A stretch of 55,200 nucleotides of DNA from NCBI GenBank assembly GCA_946415705.1, contig CAMKTN010000015.1, positions 1-55,200 on the forward strand. Direction: 5' to 3'. How positions within the stretch are numbered: the first letter of the stretch is position 1; the number at the start of each line of letters is the position of its first letter. The position numbers and the translations under genes were made by a program. This DNA comes from an uncultured Prevotellaceae bacterium (GTDB taxonomy: Bacteria > Bacteroidota > Bacteroidia > Bacteroidales > Bacteroidaceae). The notes beneath the pieces were generated by a model. That model saw only the letters and a list, made by a program, of their open reading frames with translations. It was not told the DNA's origin and searched no databases. Below are positions 6,881-15,504 of the stretch, one piece after another.

Positions 6881-7252
6881 TCAACGCGACGTGACATCGA
6901 CGCTGACGCCGGCCCCCTTGCAGTCGGCCCCCATCGGCGGATTCTCCTTGAGGATGTCGAGGTGGACGGCGGTGACGGTGGGGAAGCGGTCGAAGAGGGC
7001 GCGACAGATGCGGAAAGCCACATGTTCCAGCAGCTTCGACGGCACCGCCATCTCTGCCTTCACCACCTCATATACCTCGGCATAGGAAATCGTCCCATCC
7101 AACTCGTCCGTCGTCATTGCCCATGAGAAATCGGTGTCAATGGCTATGTTGAGAATATAGTTGGCGCCCACGACGCGCTCCTGTGGGAGCACGCCGTGGA
7201 AAGCGAACAACTTTAGATTCGCGATGCTTATCTTTGAACTTTCAATTCTCAA
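6881..7252 (-). CDS. folB: Dihydroneopterin aldolase FolB (123 aa)
   Basis: Converts 7,8-dihydroneopterin to 6-hydroxymethyl-dihydropterin and glycolaldehyde in folate synthesis; cytosolic. The family motifs FAFHGVLPQERVVG, TISYAEVYEVVK, LLEHVAFRI and ENPPMGAD are all present, and the length is normal. The start is TTG at 7252; the N-terminus MRIESSKISIANL matches the usual start of Bacteroidetes FolB and no ATG fits. The TTG sits in an AATTGAG unit of the heptamer array that fills the spacer after nrdJ, so translation is probably coupled to nrdJ. It connects logically with the tetrahydrofolate-using glycine cleavage operon elsewhere in the window. Confidence 0.9.
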   Translation of the reverse strand: MRIESSKISIANLKLFAFHGVLPQERVVGANYILNIAIDTDFSWAMTTDELDGTISYAEVYEVVKAEMAVPSKLLEHVAFRICRALFDRFPTVTAVHLDILKENPPMGADCKGAGVSVDVTSR

Positions 7253-7268
7253 TTTTCAATTTTCAATT
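7241..7268 (-). repeat. AATTGA(A/G) heptamer array (4 units)
   Basis: On the minus strand four units run from the last A of the nrdJ stop codon into folB. The third unit, AATTGAG, supplies the TTG start of folB. The layout is identical to the array at 3711-3759. Confidence 0.9.
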
Positions 7269-9883
7269 TACCCACAGCGGCTTGCTCCGCAATTGGTGCA
7301 GATGAGGCATCCTTCCTGATAGACCAGTGATTCCTGGCCGCAGTTCGGGCAGGTGACGCCGCGGGCTGCGGTGCCGTCCTGGATGTACTTCTTCAGCGCA
7401 CGCTCCACACCGTTCTTCCATGTGTTGATGCTCTCGCTGTTCAGCTGCAGCTGATCCACGAGGCGGATGACATGGTCGAGGGGCATGCGGTAGCGCAGCA
7501 CGCCGGAGATGAGCTTGGCGTAGTTCCAGTACTCGGGGTTGAACTTCTCGCTGAGTCCTTCGACGGTGGTCTTGTAGCCGCGCTTGTTCTCGAACTGGAA
7601 GTCGTAGCGCTTGCTGCCGTCGGGGTTCACCTGCTTGATGATGCGCCCCTTGGTGACCGTCTTGGGCAGCATAATACCTTCTTCGTCGTCCTGCAGACCC
7701 GTGAATATCTCGTAGGGGTAGCCGTTGAGGAGTCCCACGAAGGCCACCCATTTCTCCTTGTTGTTCTGGAAGCGCACAACATCGCACTCCAGCACATCGG
7801 GGCGCTTCTCCACGACCTCGGGCGGACGGCAGATGTGTGTGTGCTCATCGCTGGTTTCCAGCTCGGGCGTGTCGGTGGGAGCTGTGCTGACGGAGGAGCC
7901 GTCGGCCGCAGATTCAGCGGGCTTCTCTTTCTTCTTGCTGACGCTGATCATCACACCGCTGCGCGAGCCGTCGCGATAGATGGTGCAGCCTTTACAGCCG
8001 CTACGCCAAGCCTCCATGTAGAGGTCGTTGACGAGTTGCTCATCGACGTTGTTGGGCAGGTTCACGGTGACACTGATGCTGTGGTCCACCCACTTCTGGA
8101 TGGCACCCTGCATACGCACTTTCATTAGCCAATCAACATCGTTGGCCGTGGCCTTGTAGTAGGGTGACTGCTCCACGAGCTCGTCGATTTCCTCCTGTGT
8201 GTAGCGGCGCTCGGTGTCGAGGCCGCAGGTCTTCATCCACGTGAGGAACTTATGGTGATAGACGATATACTCCTCGAAGGCATCGCCTACGTCGTCGATG
8301 AAGTCCACGTGCACCTCGGGGTCGTTGGGGTTCACCTTGCGGCGACGCTTATAGACGGGCATGAACACGGGCTCGATGCCGCTGGTGGTCTGCGTCATGA
8401 GGCTGGTGGTGCCGGTGGGTGCGATGGTGAGGCATGCCACGTTGCGGCGGCCGTACTTCACCATATCCCCGTAGAGCTTGGGGTCGGCGGCTTTGATGCG
8501 CAGGATGAAGGGGTTCTGCTCCTCGCGCTTCGCGTCGTACATCTGGAAGGCCCCGCGTTCGCGTGCCATCTCCACGCTGCTGGCATAGGCCGTCAGGCAT
8601 ACGGTCTTTTGTACTTCGACGGCGAAGTCGGTGGCCTCCTGCGTGCCGTAGCGCAGTCCCAAAGCTGCCAGCATGTCGCCCTCGGCGGTGATGCCCACGC
8701 CTGTGCGGCGACCCATGCTGCTCTTGCGCAGGATTTTCTGCCACAGGTTACGCTCGGCGAACTTCACCTCCTCGTTCTGCGGGTCGGACTCGATCTTTTC
8801 GAGAATCAGCTCTATCTTCTCCAACTCCAGATCGATGATATCGTCCATGATGCGCTGTGCCTTGCGCACATGCTCGCGGAACTTGTCGAAGTTGAACTTC
8901 GCGTTCGTCGTAAAGGGATTCTCTACATACTCATAGAGGTTGATGGCGAGCAGGCGGCAGCTGTCGTAGGGGCAGAGGGGAATCTCGCCGCAGGGGTTGG
9001 TGCTCACGGTGCGGAAGCCCAGGTCGGCATAGCAGTCGGGCACGCTCTCGCGAAGGATGGTGTCCCAGAACAGCACGCCGGGTTCGGCGCTCTGCCATGC
9101 GTTGTGCACAATCTTCTTCCACAGCGCGCTGGCATCAATCTCCTTTGAGACCAGAGGCTCGTCGCTGTCGATGGGGAACTGCTGCGTGTAGGGCTTACCT
9201 TCGGCGGCAGCCTGCATGAAGGCATCGTCGATCTTCACGCTCACGTTGGCGCCCGTCACCTTGCCCTCGGTCATCTTTGCATCGATGAACGCCTCGGCAT
9301 CGGGGTGCTTGATGCTGACGCTCAGCATCAAGGCTCCGCGACGGCCGTCCTGTGCCACCTCGCGCGTACTATTACTATAGCGCTCCATGAACGGCACGAG
9401 GCCCGTGCTCGTGAGCGCCGAGTTCTTCACTGGGGAGCCGGCAGGACGCAGGTGCGAGAGGTCATGACCCACGCCACCGCGACGCTTCATCAGCTGCACC
9501 TGCTCCTCGTCGATGCGGATGACGGCACCGTAGCTGTCGCTGTCGCCGTCCAATCCTACCACGAAGCAGTTCGAGAGGGAGGCCACCTGGAAGTGGTTGC
9601 CGATGCCTGTCATGGGCGAGCCGGCAGGGATGATGTAGCGGAAATGGTCCAAGAGGTCGAAAACCTCTTGTGCCGACATCGGGTTCTTGTACTTCTGCTC
9701 AATGCGTGCCACCTCGTTGGCGATGCGCCAGTGCATGTCGGCCGGGCTCTGCTCGTAGATATTCCCGAAGGAATCCTTCATCGCATACTTGTTCACCCAC
9801 ACGCGGGCGGCCAGTTCATCGCCGCCAAAATATTCAAGCGAGGCCGCTAAGGCCTCGTCGTAAGTGTAAGTTTTCTGTTCCAC
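7268..9883 (-). CDS. nrdJ: Adenosylcobalamin-dependent ribonucleotide reductase (871 aa)
   Basis: Class II ribonucleoside-diphosphate reductase: reduces ribonucleotides to deoxyribonucleotides using adenosylcobalamin, independent of oxygen. Visible motifs are the N-terminal region with WRIANEVARIE, GVGHDLSHLRPAGSP, STNPCGEIPL with the active-site Cys and Glu, and CLTIAPTGTTSLM. The C-terminus ends in a zinc-ribbon-like CPNCG...CTNCG (four cysteines in two pairs). The start was set at GTG 9883 (MEQKTYTYDEA), because a TAGCTTTG promoter element at 9910-9917 excludes the longer open frame that reaches 10135. It shares its stop with the heptamer array before folB. Confidence 0.93.
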   Translation of the reverse strand: MEQKTYTYDEALAASLEYFGGDELAARVWVNKYAMKDSFGNIYEQSPADMHWRIANEVARIEQKYKNPMSAQEVFDLLDHFRYIIPAGSPMTGIGNHFQVASLSNCFVVGLDGDSDSYGAVIRIDEEQVQLMKRRGGVGHDLSHLRPAGSPVKNSALTSTGLVPFMERYSNSTREVAQDGRRGALMLSVSIKHPDAEAFIDAKMTEGKVTGANVSVKIDDAFMQAAAEGKPYTQQFPIDSDEPLVSKEIDASALWKKIVHNAWQSAEPGVLFWDTILRESVPDCYADLGFRTVSTNPCGEIPLCPYDSCRLLAINLYEYVENPFTTNAKFNFDKFREHVRKAQRIMDDIIDLELEKIELILEKIESDPQNEEVKFAERNLWQKILRKSSMGRRTGVGITAEGDMLAALGLRYGTQEATDFAVEVQKTVCLTAYASSVEMARERGAFQMYDAKREEQNPFILRIKAADPKLYGDMVKYGRRNVACLTIAPTGTTSLMTQTTSGIEPVFMPVYKRRRKVNPNDPEVHVDFIDDVGDAFEEYIVYHHKFLTWMKTCGLDTERRYTQEEIDELVEQSPYYKATANDVDWLMKVRMQGAIQKWVDHSISVTVNLPNNVDEQLVNDLYMEAWRSGCKGCTIYRDGSRSGVMISVSKKKEKPAESAADGSSVSTAPTDTPELETSDEHTHICRPPEVVEKRPDVLECDVVRFQNNKEKWVAFVGLLNGYPYEIFTGLQDDEEGIMLPKTVTKGRIIKQVNPDGSKRYDFQFENKRGYKTTVEGLSEKFNPEYWNYAKLISGVLRYRMPLDHVIRLVDQLQLNSESINTWKNGVERALKKYIQDGTAARGVTCPNCGQESLVYQEGCLICTNCGASRCG

Positions 9884-9909
9884 AATAAATATATATGTAT
9901 TTTGCGCCG

Positions 9910-9917
9910 CAAAGCTA
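9910..9917 (-). promoter_or_regulatory. -7 element TAGCTTTG of nrdJ
   Basis: TAnnTTTG match 26 nt before the GTG start at 9883; it decides the start of nrdJ. Confidence 0.6.
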
Positions 9918-9953
9918 CAAAACTTTTCCCGTTTGTCAAACAAAAACGGCAAT

Positions 9954-12900
9954 TTATTTCTTGATAATTGTGCGGCCATCGACAATTTGCAGGCCGCGCT
10001 GGAGGTGGGCAAGGCGGCGACCGTCGAGGCTGTAGATGGCATGGCGGGGAGTGGTGACAGCGGCCACGGCGGTGATGGCTGTGGCGTCCTCAAAGTCGGC
10101 AACGCTCTTGTAGAAGCCGATGTGGCGGATGACACTGGTGCCGGTGGTGCTGGTGAGACCGAAGATGGTCTGCCCCTGGCAGATGGAGAAGCGGTCGCCG
10201 GTGTTGTTGCCGTTGAGGGTGCTACGGGTCATGTCCCAGGCGATGATGGTGTCGCCATCGGTGGCCTGCTTGGTCGTGGTGGGTGCCACCTGCGAGGACT
10301 TGTTGATGCCGTTGAGCCACCACAGGTAGCTGGAGCCGCTGGTGCGCGAGAGGTTGCTGCCTTTGACGATGAGGTACTTCTGTGTGGCGTCGATCTCGTA
10401 GTCGCGATGTTGCCAATCAAGGCTCAGGGCTACGTTGTTGGCGCCTGTGGCGTGTACGGTGAGCGTGTTCTCAGCATCGTCGTAGCTGATATTGTTCTGG
10501 CTGATACGTCCTGCATCGCCTGTCACCCAGTCGCGGGCGTGGAAGGCGTAGCTGTTGTCGGTGTAGTCCTTCACGAGGCGCACATAATAGAGGCCTGGGA
10601 TGAGGGTGGTGGCGGAAGCCGTGAGGCGGAAGGTAATCTCGGATTTCACGCTTCCGTCGGCATTCTTCAGCATGTCGGCGGGGATAGGAAGTTCCAGATT
10701 GTAGAAGCCCTTGCTGTCAGCAGTCTTCACACTGGCAGCCACGGTGATGTCCGCTAACTTCTTGCCGTCGATGGTGACGGTGCCCATGCGCCCCTTGTCG
10801 GCTGTGGTGAGGCGCAGCATGAGGGCCACTCCCTCTGTGATGCCTTCAGGGTTCGCCAGGCTGTATTGGATGTAGCCGTTGGCCTTGGCATCGCGATAGG
10901 TCTCACCGTTGTAGTAGCCCACGCTGGAGTCTGTGCTATATTGATAGTGGTGACCGGCCTCGCTCTGCTGTTCGCCCGTTGCCACGAAGTCCAGGGTGCG
11001 GGCATTGAGTGCTGCACGTTCGGCATCTGCACGTCCCCATTCGCTCTGGGCATAAGCTTCGGGTGTGGCGCTGTACCAGTAGCACATATAGCGCCCGTGG
11101 TGGATGCCGAAGAAAGGTTCAAGCGTGAGCGTGCCCCACTCGCCGCGCGACTGTTCGCTGGCAGCATCAATGCTGAAGTGCAGTTGGTCGGGCTGGTCAA
11201 GGCTGACACGCTGTAGGGTCTTCTGGCGGTCGGCATCAATGAGTAGCGGCGCGCTCGTCAGATCCTTCACACTGGCACGGCTGCCGGGAGCGTGGTCCAT
11301 GCGTCCTTCATGACCATACTCATTCTGCAGGGCTTCGACGTCGAGACCGGTGGCTTGAGCCTCTGTCTCGCTGGAGGCCGTAGTCTTAGCTGCCATGAGG
11401 ATGGGGCCATACTTGAAGGCCACATAGTCGCTCAATCCGGGACATTCTTCAAGACGTAATGACATGGGCAGGCTCACGTGAATGCGGTCGCCGACAGCCC
11501 ATGTGCGAGTGATAGGGATGTAGGATGCGGTGCCTGCGGTGGCAGTGATATGTTGCTTCTCGTTGTTAACCGTGATGTCATACAACTTTGTGGCCCATTC
11601 CGGATGACGGATAGATATGGTATAGGTACCTGCGCGCGTGATGATGAGATCCGTCTGTGCGGCCTCCGCGTTTGCGGGTGGGTAGGGGAATGTCGTCTCC
11701 TGGCGGATGCCGAAGGTCTCGTCGTTGAGCTCGCTGGCCACGAAGAGGTTCACGTAGAGCGTGTTGCCCTCGTGGGTGTAGATGAAATGCCCGTATTTGG
11801 AATGGTTCTCCATACCCGTGCCCACGCAGCACCACATCGATTCGTTGACGGTGGAATAGATGCGGTAGCCCTGCGGGCGCAGGGTGGTGAAATAAACGTA
11901 GCCGCCTGTTTGCGGGTCGCGTGTGGAGAGAATATGGTTGAACATGGTGTTCTCATAGAAGTCGGCATAGCGGGCATCGTGGCCGTCATCGAAGAGCATC
12001 TCCGACAGCTTCAGCATGTTGTTGCTGTTGCATGACTCGGGACCGTCGAGGTCGTTGATGTAACGCTGGCCGTTGGCCGGGTCGAAGAAATGCTCCGAGG
12101 TGCTGTTGCCGCCGATGCACACGGTGCGGTGGCTGACGACGTCATCCCAGAAATTGAGGACGGCAGTCCTGTAGTTTGAGATATCATTACTCTTAGCGTA
12201 TTGCTTCCACACGCGCTCGAAACCGATATACTTAGGCACCTGCGTGTTGGCGTGCTGGTTGTCAAGGAAGTGCGGGTTGTAGGGGTTGCCCTGCATCCCA
12301 TTGATCTCATATTGATGGCTGTAGCGCTTCGCCGCCTCTAGGTATTTCATGTCGCCGAAGAGAGCGAAGGCATCAGCCAGCGTCTCGTTCATGCCACCAT
12401 GTTCCCACCCCAGCACGGTCTGCATGTCAGCATCGGAGAGGTTAGAGATGACGGCAACAGCCCAGTCGGAGAGACTGCGGAACAGGTCGCGGGCAGTCTC
12501 ATTGTCCGTGTAGATCCACGCATCGCGCAAGCCTGCCAGCACTTTGTGCTCGCAGTAGAAAGGTACCCAGCCGCCATACCTGCGGAACTCCGTGAGATTG
12601 TTGGCGTAGAGCCCCGTCCACACTTGGTTGATGGGCTGTCCGCCGATGAATCCTTTCAGCCCCTGGGTGTTATTGGCGAAGGCATCCTGACAATCCTTGA
12701 GGATATCAATGCAGTAGTCCAGACGTGTCTTGAGCTGAGCACGCAGGGCCTCGTCCTTCACGGCGGCGTAAGCCAGCGAGAGTGCTGTGAGGTAGTGGCC
12801 GCCTACGTGGCCTTCAAGGCTCCAGTCGCTGAGCCCCCAGTTGGTGAAGGAGGGGTGCTTCGTGAGCCAGCCGTAGTATTTGCTACCGCTTTTCGTGTGC

Positions 12901-13109
12901 AGACCGGCCTGGCGGATGAAGGGGGCCAGCAGGCGGTCGGCATCGTACTGCAGCAGGAGCTGTGCATTGCCGTCCATGGCAGCCTTCAGCGGGCTGTCGA
13001 GCAGTGTCACCTCTTCGAGGTCGAAATGTTGAGGATAGAGTTCGCTTTGGGCTTGGCTCAGGCTTGGCAGCAGTGCCATCAGGAGCAGGGCTTTACGTAG
13101 TGTTTGCAT
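9954..13109 (-). CDS. GH127 beta-L-arabinofuranosidase-like enzyme (1051 aa)
   Basis: A secreted glycoside hydrolase of family GH127 (formerly DUF1680), which removes beta-L-arabinofuranose in the characterised members. Residues 1-20 are a signal peptide. The (alpha/alpha)6 region shows the family's metal and nucleophile motifs: GGNSTSEHF, DLDGPESC and SMWCCVGTGMENHSKYG, the CC pair holding the catalytic cysteine. A beta-sandwich region follows, then extra C-terminal domains of ~300 residues not needed for the family. The end IYSLDGRRLAHLQRGLQIV is the tail common on Prevotella exported proteins. Its ATG lies 3 bp after the yihY stop, so they form an operon. It fits the galactan/arabinogalactan cluster. 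Confidence 0.88.
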   Translation of the reverse strand: MQTLRKALLLMALLPSLSQAQSELYPQHFDLEEVTLLDSPLKAAMDGNAQLLLQYDADRLLAPFIRQAGLHTKSGSKYYGWLTKHPSFTNWGLSDWSLEGHVGGHYLTALSLAYAAVKDEALRAQLKTRLDYCIDILKDCQDAFANNTQGLKGFIGGQPINQVWTGLYANNLTEFRRYGGWVPFYCEHKVLAGLRDAWIYTDNETARDLFRSLSDWAVAVISNLSDADMQTVLGWEHGGMNETLADAFALFGDMKYLEAAKRYSHQYEINGMQGNPYNPHFLDNQHANTQVPKYIGFERVWKQYAKSNDISNYRTAVLNFWDDVVSHRTVCIGGNSTSEHFFDPANGQRYINDLDGPESCNSNNMLKLSEMLFDDGHDARYADFYENTMFNHILSTRDPQTGGYVYFTTLRPQGYRIYSTVNESMWCCVGTGMENHSKYGHFIYTHEGNTLYVNLFVASELNDETFGIRQETTFPYPPANAEAAQTDLIITRAGTYTISIRHPEWATKLYDITVNNEKQHITATAGTASYIPITRTWAVGDRIHVSLPMSLRLEECPGLSDYVAFKYGPILMAAKTTASSETEAQATGLDVEALQNEYGHEGRMDHAPGSRASVKDLTSAPLLIDADRQKTLQRVSLDQPDQLHFSIDAASEQSRGEWGTLTLEPFFGIHHGRYMCYWYSATPEAYAQSEWGRADAERAALNARTLDFVATGEQQSEAGHHYQYSTDSSVGYYNGETYRDAKANGYIQYSLANPEGITEGVALMLRLTTADKGRMGTVTIDGKKLADITVAASVKTADSKGFYNLELPIPADMLKNADGSVKSEITFRLTASATTLIPGLYYVRLVKDYTDNSYAFHARDWVTGDAGRISQNNISYDDAENTLTVHATGANNVALSLDWQHRDYEIDATQKYLIVKGSNLSRTSGSSYLWWLNGINKSSQVAPTTTKQATDGDTIIAWDMTRSTLNGNNTGDRFSICQGQTIFGLTSTTGTSVIRHIGFYKSVADFEDATAITAVAAVTTPRHAIYSLDGRRLAHLQRGLQIVDGRTIIKK

Positions 13110-13112
13110 GAC

Positions 13113-14105
13113 TTATGATGGATGATGATATTGCTGGATGAGGTCGTTGATGCGGTCGAGCGTTTCCTCGGCGCTGGGGCGCGTGTCTTTGGTGGCGTGC
13201 CGTTTCTCGGCAGCCAGCGCATCCTCATTCTGATGGGTGTAGCTGAGGCCGGCACAGAAGAGACAAATATACCACGAGAACTGGATGAACAGCATGAACA
13301 ATGGGATGGCAGCAAAGGAACCATAGATGGCGTTGTAGCTGGAGAGCCACACCTGAGAGTGGATGTAGAACCACTGCAGCCCGTGGAAGGAGATGCCTGC
13401 CAGCAAGCCCGGCAGCAACGTGGCTCGCCAGCATACATGGGTGTTGGGCATCAACTTGTAAAGCAGGATGAAGGCGATGCAGGCGAGGACATAGGGTGAG
13501 AGCTGCACCAGAAACTCGATGCCCGCATTCACGAAGATGAAGTTGGGGAAGAAATGTCCGATACCCGTGAGGAATAGCTGCAGACCTGATGTGACGACGA
13601 TGATGATGGGCAGCAGGAAGAATACGCTGATGTAGTTGACAGCACTGCGATAGAGCTCGCGGGATTCCCTCACACGCCAGATGCAGTTGAAGGCATTCTC
13701 GATATAACTGGTGAGGCTGTAGAGCGTGTAGAGTAGCATCAGCAGGCCCACGCCGATGAACACACCGCCGCGGGCTCGCTCCAGATAGGAGTTGACGAAG
13801 TCCATGATAGTGGCTGTCATCTCAGGTGTGAAGCGAACATTGGAGTTCAGCTTTTCTTCGATGAGGTGCTCGAAGCCGAAGCCGCGGGCGATGGCGAAGA
13901 CGATGGCCAGGATAGGCACGGCGCCAAGGATGCTGGAGTAGGTGAGGGCAGCAGCATGACCGGTGAGGTTGCGATCGAGAAAGAGCTCCACCGCAAGGAT
14001 GCAGCGGCGCAGGGCATGGAAAGTGACGCGTGTCAGCCAGTGCCATTCATCGCGCGCTTGGTGCCAGAGACGACCTTGACGGAAGAAGTCGATGAGGTGT
14101 TTCAC
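13113..14105 (-). CDS. yihY: YihY/BrkB family inner-membrane protein (330 aa)
   Basis: A polytopic inner-membrane protein of the YihY (BrkB, formerly RNase BN) family of unknown transport role. About six hydrophobic segments are visible, including AALTYSSILGAVPILAIVFA (the conserved first membrane segment) and FVQ-like FASIPLF-type text near the end (SFAAIPLFMLFIQFSWYICL). The start was placed at GTG 14105: the upstream TTG at 14132 lies inside the promoter element TATCTTTG (14130-14137), so it cannot be in the message. It heads an operon with the GH127 gene, an unusual partner. Confidence 0.85.
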   Translation of the reverse strand: MKHLIDFFRQGRLWHQARDEWHWLTRVTFHALRRCILAVELFLDRNLTGHAAALTYSSILGAVPILAIVFAIARGFGFEHLIEEKLNSNVRFTPEMTATIMDFVNSYLERARGGVFIGVGLLMLLYTLYSLTSYIENAFNCIWRVRESRELYRSAVNYISVFFLLPIIIVVTSGLQLFLTGIGHFFPNFIFVNAGIEFLVQLSPYVLACIAFILLYKLMPNTHVCWRATLLPGLLAGISFHGLQWFYIHSQVWLSSYNAIYGSFAAIPLFMLFIQFSWYICLFCAGLSYTHQNEDALAAEKRHATKDTRPSAEETLDRINDLIQQYHHPS

Positions 14106-14129
14106 GTGGGCTTTTGTTCTAATTTGGTG

Positions 14130-14137
14130 CAAAGATA
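14130..14137 (-). promoter_or_regulatory. -7 element TATCTTTG of yihY-GH127
   Basis: TAnnTTTG match 24 nt before the GTG at 14105; divergent from the GH43 promoter 44 bp away. Confidence 0.55.
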
Positions 14138-14180
14138 GAGATTTTATCGCTTACACAGCACTTCGTTAACGTATTTTTTA

Positions 14181-14188
14181 TACTTTTG
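14181..14188 (+). promoter_or_regulatory. -7 element TACTTTTG of GH43 gene
   Basis: TAnnTTTG match 46 nt before the ATG at 14235. Confidence 0.6.
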
Positions 14189-14234
14189 CACCGACAACCT
14201 ATTCTCAAATATGTTTTTTAACCGACAAACACGA

Positions 14235-15380
14235 ATGAAACAGTATGCATGGAACAAGGGAATGGCGATGCTCACGGCATGGCTATGGCTGGTTGTCGTG
14301 CCCATGGCGGCACAGGACGGTGGCTTTCAGAACGGGCAACTGTGGCCCGACTCGGAAGGGCATCACATCAATGCCCACGGGGGAAATATCCTCAAGCACG
14401 GCGACATGTATTACTGGTACGGTGAGCAGCGCCCTGATCGCGGCTACACGATGGACGGAGGTATTGCCGTATATACCTCGCCGGACTTAAAGCATTGGAC
14501 GAATGAAGGCCTGGCTTTGCAGCTGAGTGCGGAGCCGGGCAGCGACATCGAGCGCGGCTGTATCATGGAACGCCCGAAGGTGATATGGAATGAAAAGACG
14601 CAGCGCTTCGTGATGCTCTTTCATCTGGAACTGAAGGGCCGTGGCTATGAGGCCGCCCGCGTCGGCTTCGCTGTGAGCGAACGGCCTACTGGACCTTTCC
14701 GCTTCATTCGTAGCACACGTCTGCATGCAGGACGCTGGCCTTTCGACATGACGGAAAAGGACATTGAGGCCGCGAAGCAGACAAATGCAGCGGCATGGCA
14801 CCAGTGGTGGACACCGCAGTGGATGAGTGAAGTGCAGAAGGGGATGTACCTATGGCGTGACTTTGAAGGAGGACAGATGAGTCGTGATATGACGGTCTTC
14901 GTGGACGACGACGGCCGCGCCTATCACATCACTTCATCGCAGGAGAACCTGACCCTCCTCGTGAGTGAGCTCACGAATGATTTCCTCGATTTCACGGGCA
15001 AATATAATATGGTAGCTCCTGGCGGGCAGAACGAAGCACCTTGCATCTTCCGTCGTGGTGAGGACTACTGGCTTATCTGCTCAGGTTGTACGGGTTGGGC
15101 TCCCAACGAGGCACGTATGTTCCATGCCAAAAGCATCTGGGGACCGTGGACGCAGCTGCCCTCACCCTTCACAGGCATCGCCGCCGGCTACCGCGAGATG
15201 CCGGCTAACAAGACCTTCGGCGCCCAAGGCACCTATATCTTCAAGAAGGACACCACCTATATCTTCATGGCCGATATCTGGAACCCTCGTCATCTGGCGC
15301 GCAGCCTCCACCTCTGGCTCCCCATTCAGTTCAATGATGAGGGCGTTCCGGTCATCCCTTGGACCACTGAGCTTCTATGA
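14235..15380 (+). CDS. GH43 glycosidase, exo-galactanase-like (381 aa)
   Basis: A secreted five-bladed beta-propeller enzyme of GH43, in the branch (subfamilies 24/34) that includes exo-beta-1,3-galactanases and beta-galactosidases. The N-terminus MKQYAWNKGMAMLTAWLW leads a signal peptide ending near PMAAQ; an ATG 8 codons upstream is possible but less signal-like. The propeller starts at INAHGGNILKHGDMYYWYGE, and the likely general acid lies in GGQNEAPCIF. The usual GH43 catalytic aspartate is not obvious at the N-terminal blade (AHGG there), as known for this branch. It would act with the GH53 enzymes on galactan side chains. The subfamily is an inference. Confidence 0.8.
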   Translation: MKQYAWNKGMAMLTAWLWLVVVPMAAQDGGFQNGQLWPDSEGHHINAHGGNILKHGDMYYWYGEQRPDRGYTMDGGIAVYTSPDLKHWTNEGLALQLSAEPGSDIERGCIMERPKVIWNEKTQRFVMLFHLELKGRGYEAARVGFAVSERPTGPFRFIRSTRLHAGRWPFDMTEKDIEAAKQTNAAAWHQWWTPQWMSEVQKGMYLWRDFEGGQMSRDMTVFVDDDGRAYHITSSQENLTLLVSELTNDFLDFTGKYNMVAPGGQNEAPCIFRRGEDYWLICSGCTGWAPNEARMFHAKSIWGPWTQLPSPFTGIAAGYREMPANKTFGAQGTYIFKKDTTYIFMADIWNPRHLARSLHLWLPIQFNDEGVPVIPWTTELL

Positions 15381-15441
15381 GATTATCTGCAAATATGCTT
15401 TTTACCATGTTGTAATCTTGATATAATTTATTGGTTTACAC

Positions 15442-15480
15442 AAAAAAGCGCACCTGTCACCAATGAACGTGGCAGGTGCG
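15442..15480 (-). terminator. Terminator of GH53-esterase gene
   Basis: Arms 15449-15460 and 15469-15480 pair over 12 bp (one G-T), loop 8 nt, followed on the minus strand by six T (15442-15447). It lies between two convergent genes. Confidence 0.85.
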
Positions 15481-15504
15481 TTCTTGCAGATGCTGTAGCC
15501 CTGA

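Noticed and set aside
9884..10135. Upstream extension of nrdJ by 84 codons
   Set aside because: Ser/Pro/Ala-rich text overlapping the GH127 gene end, and the nrdJ promoter element lies inside it.
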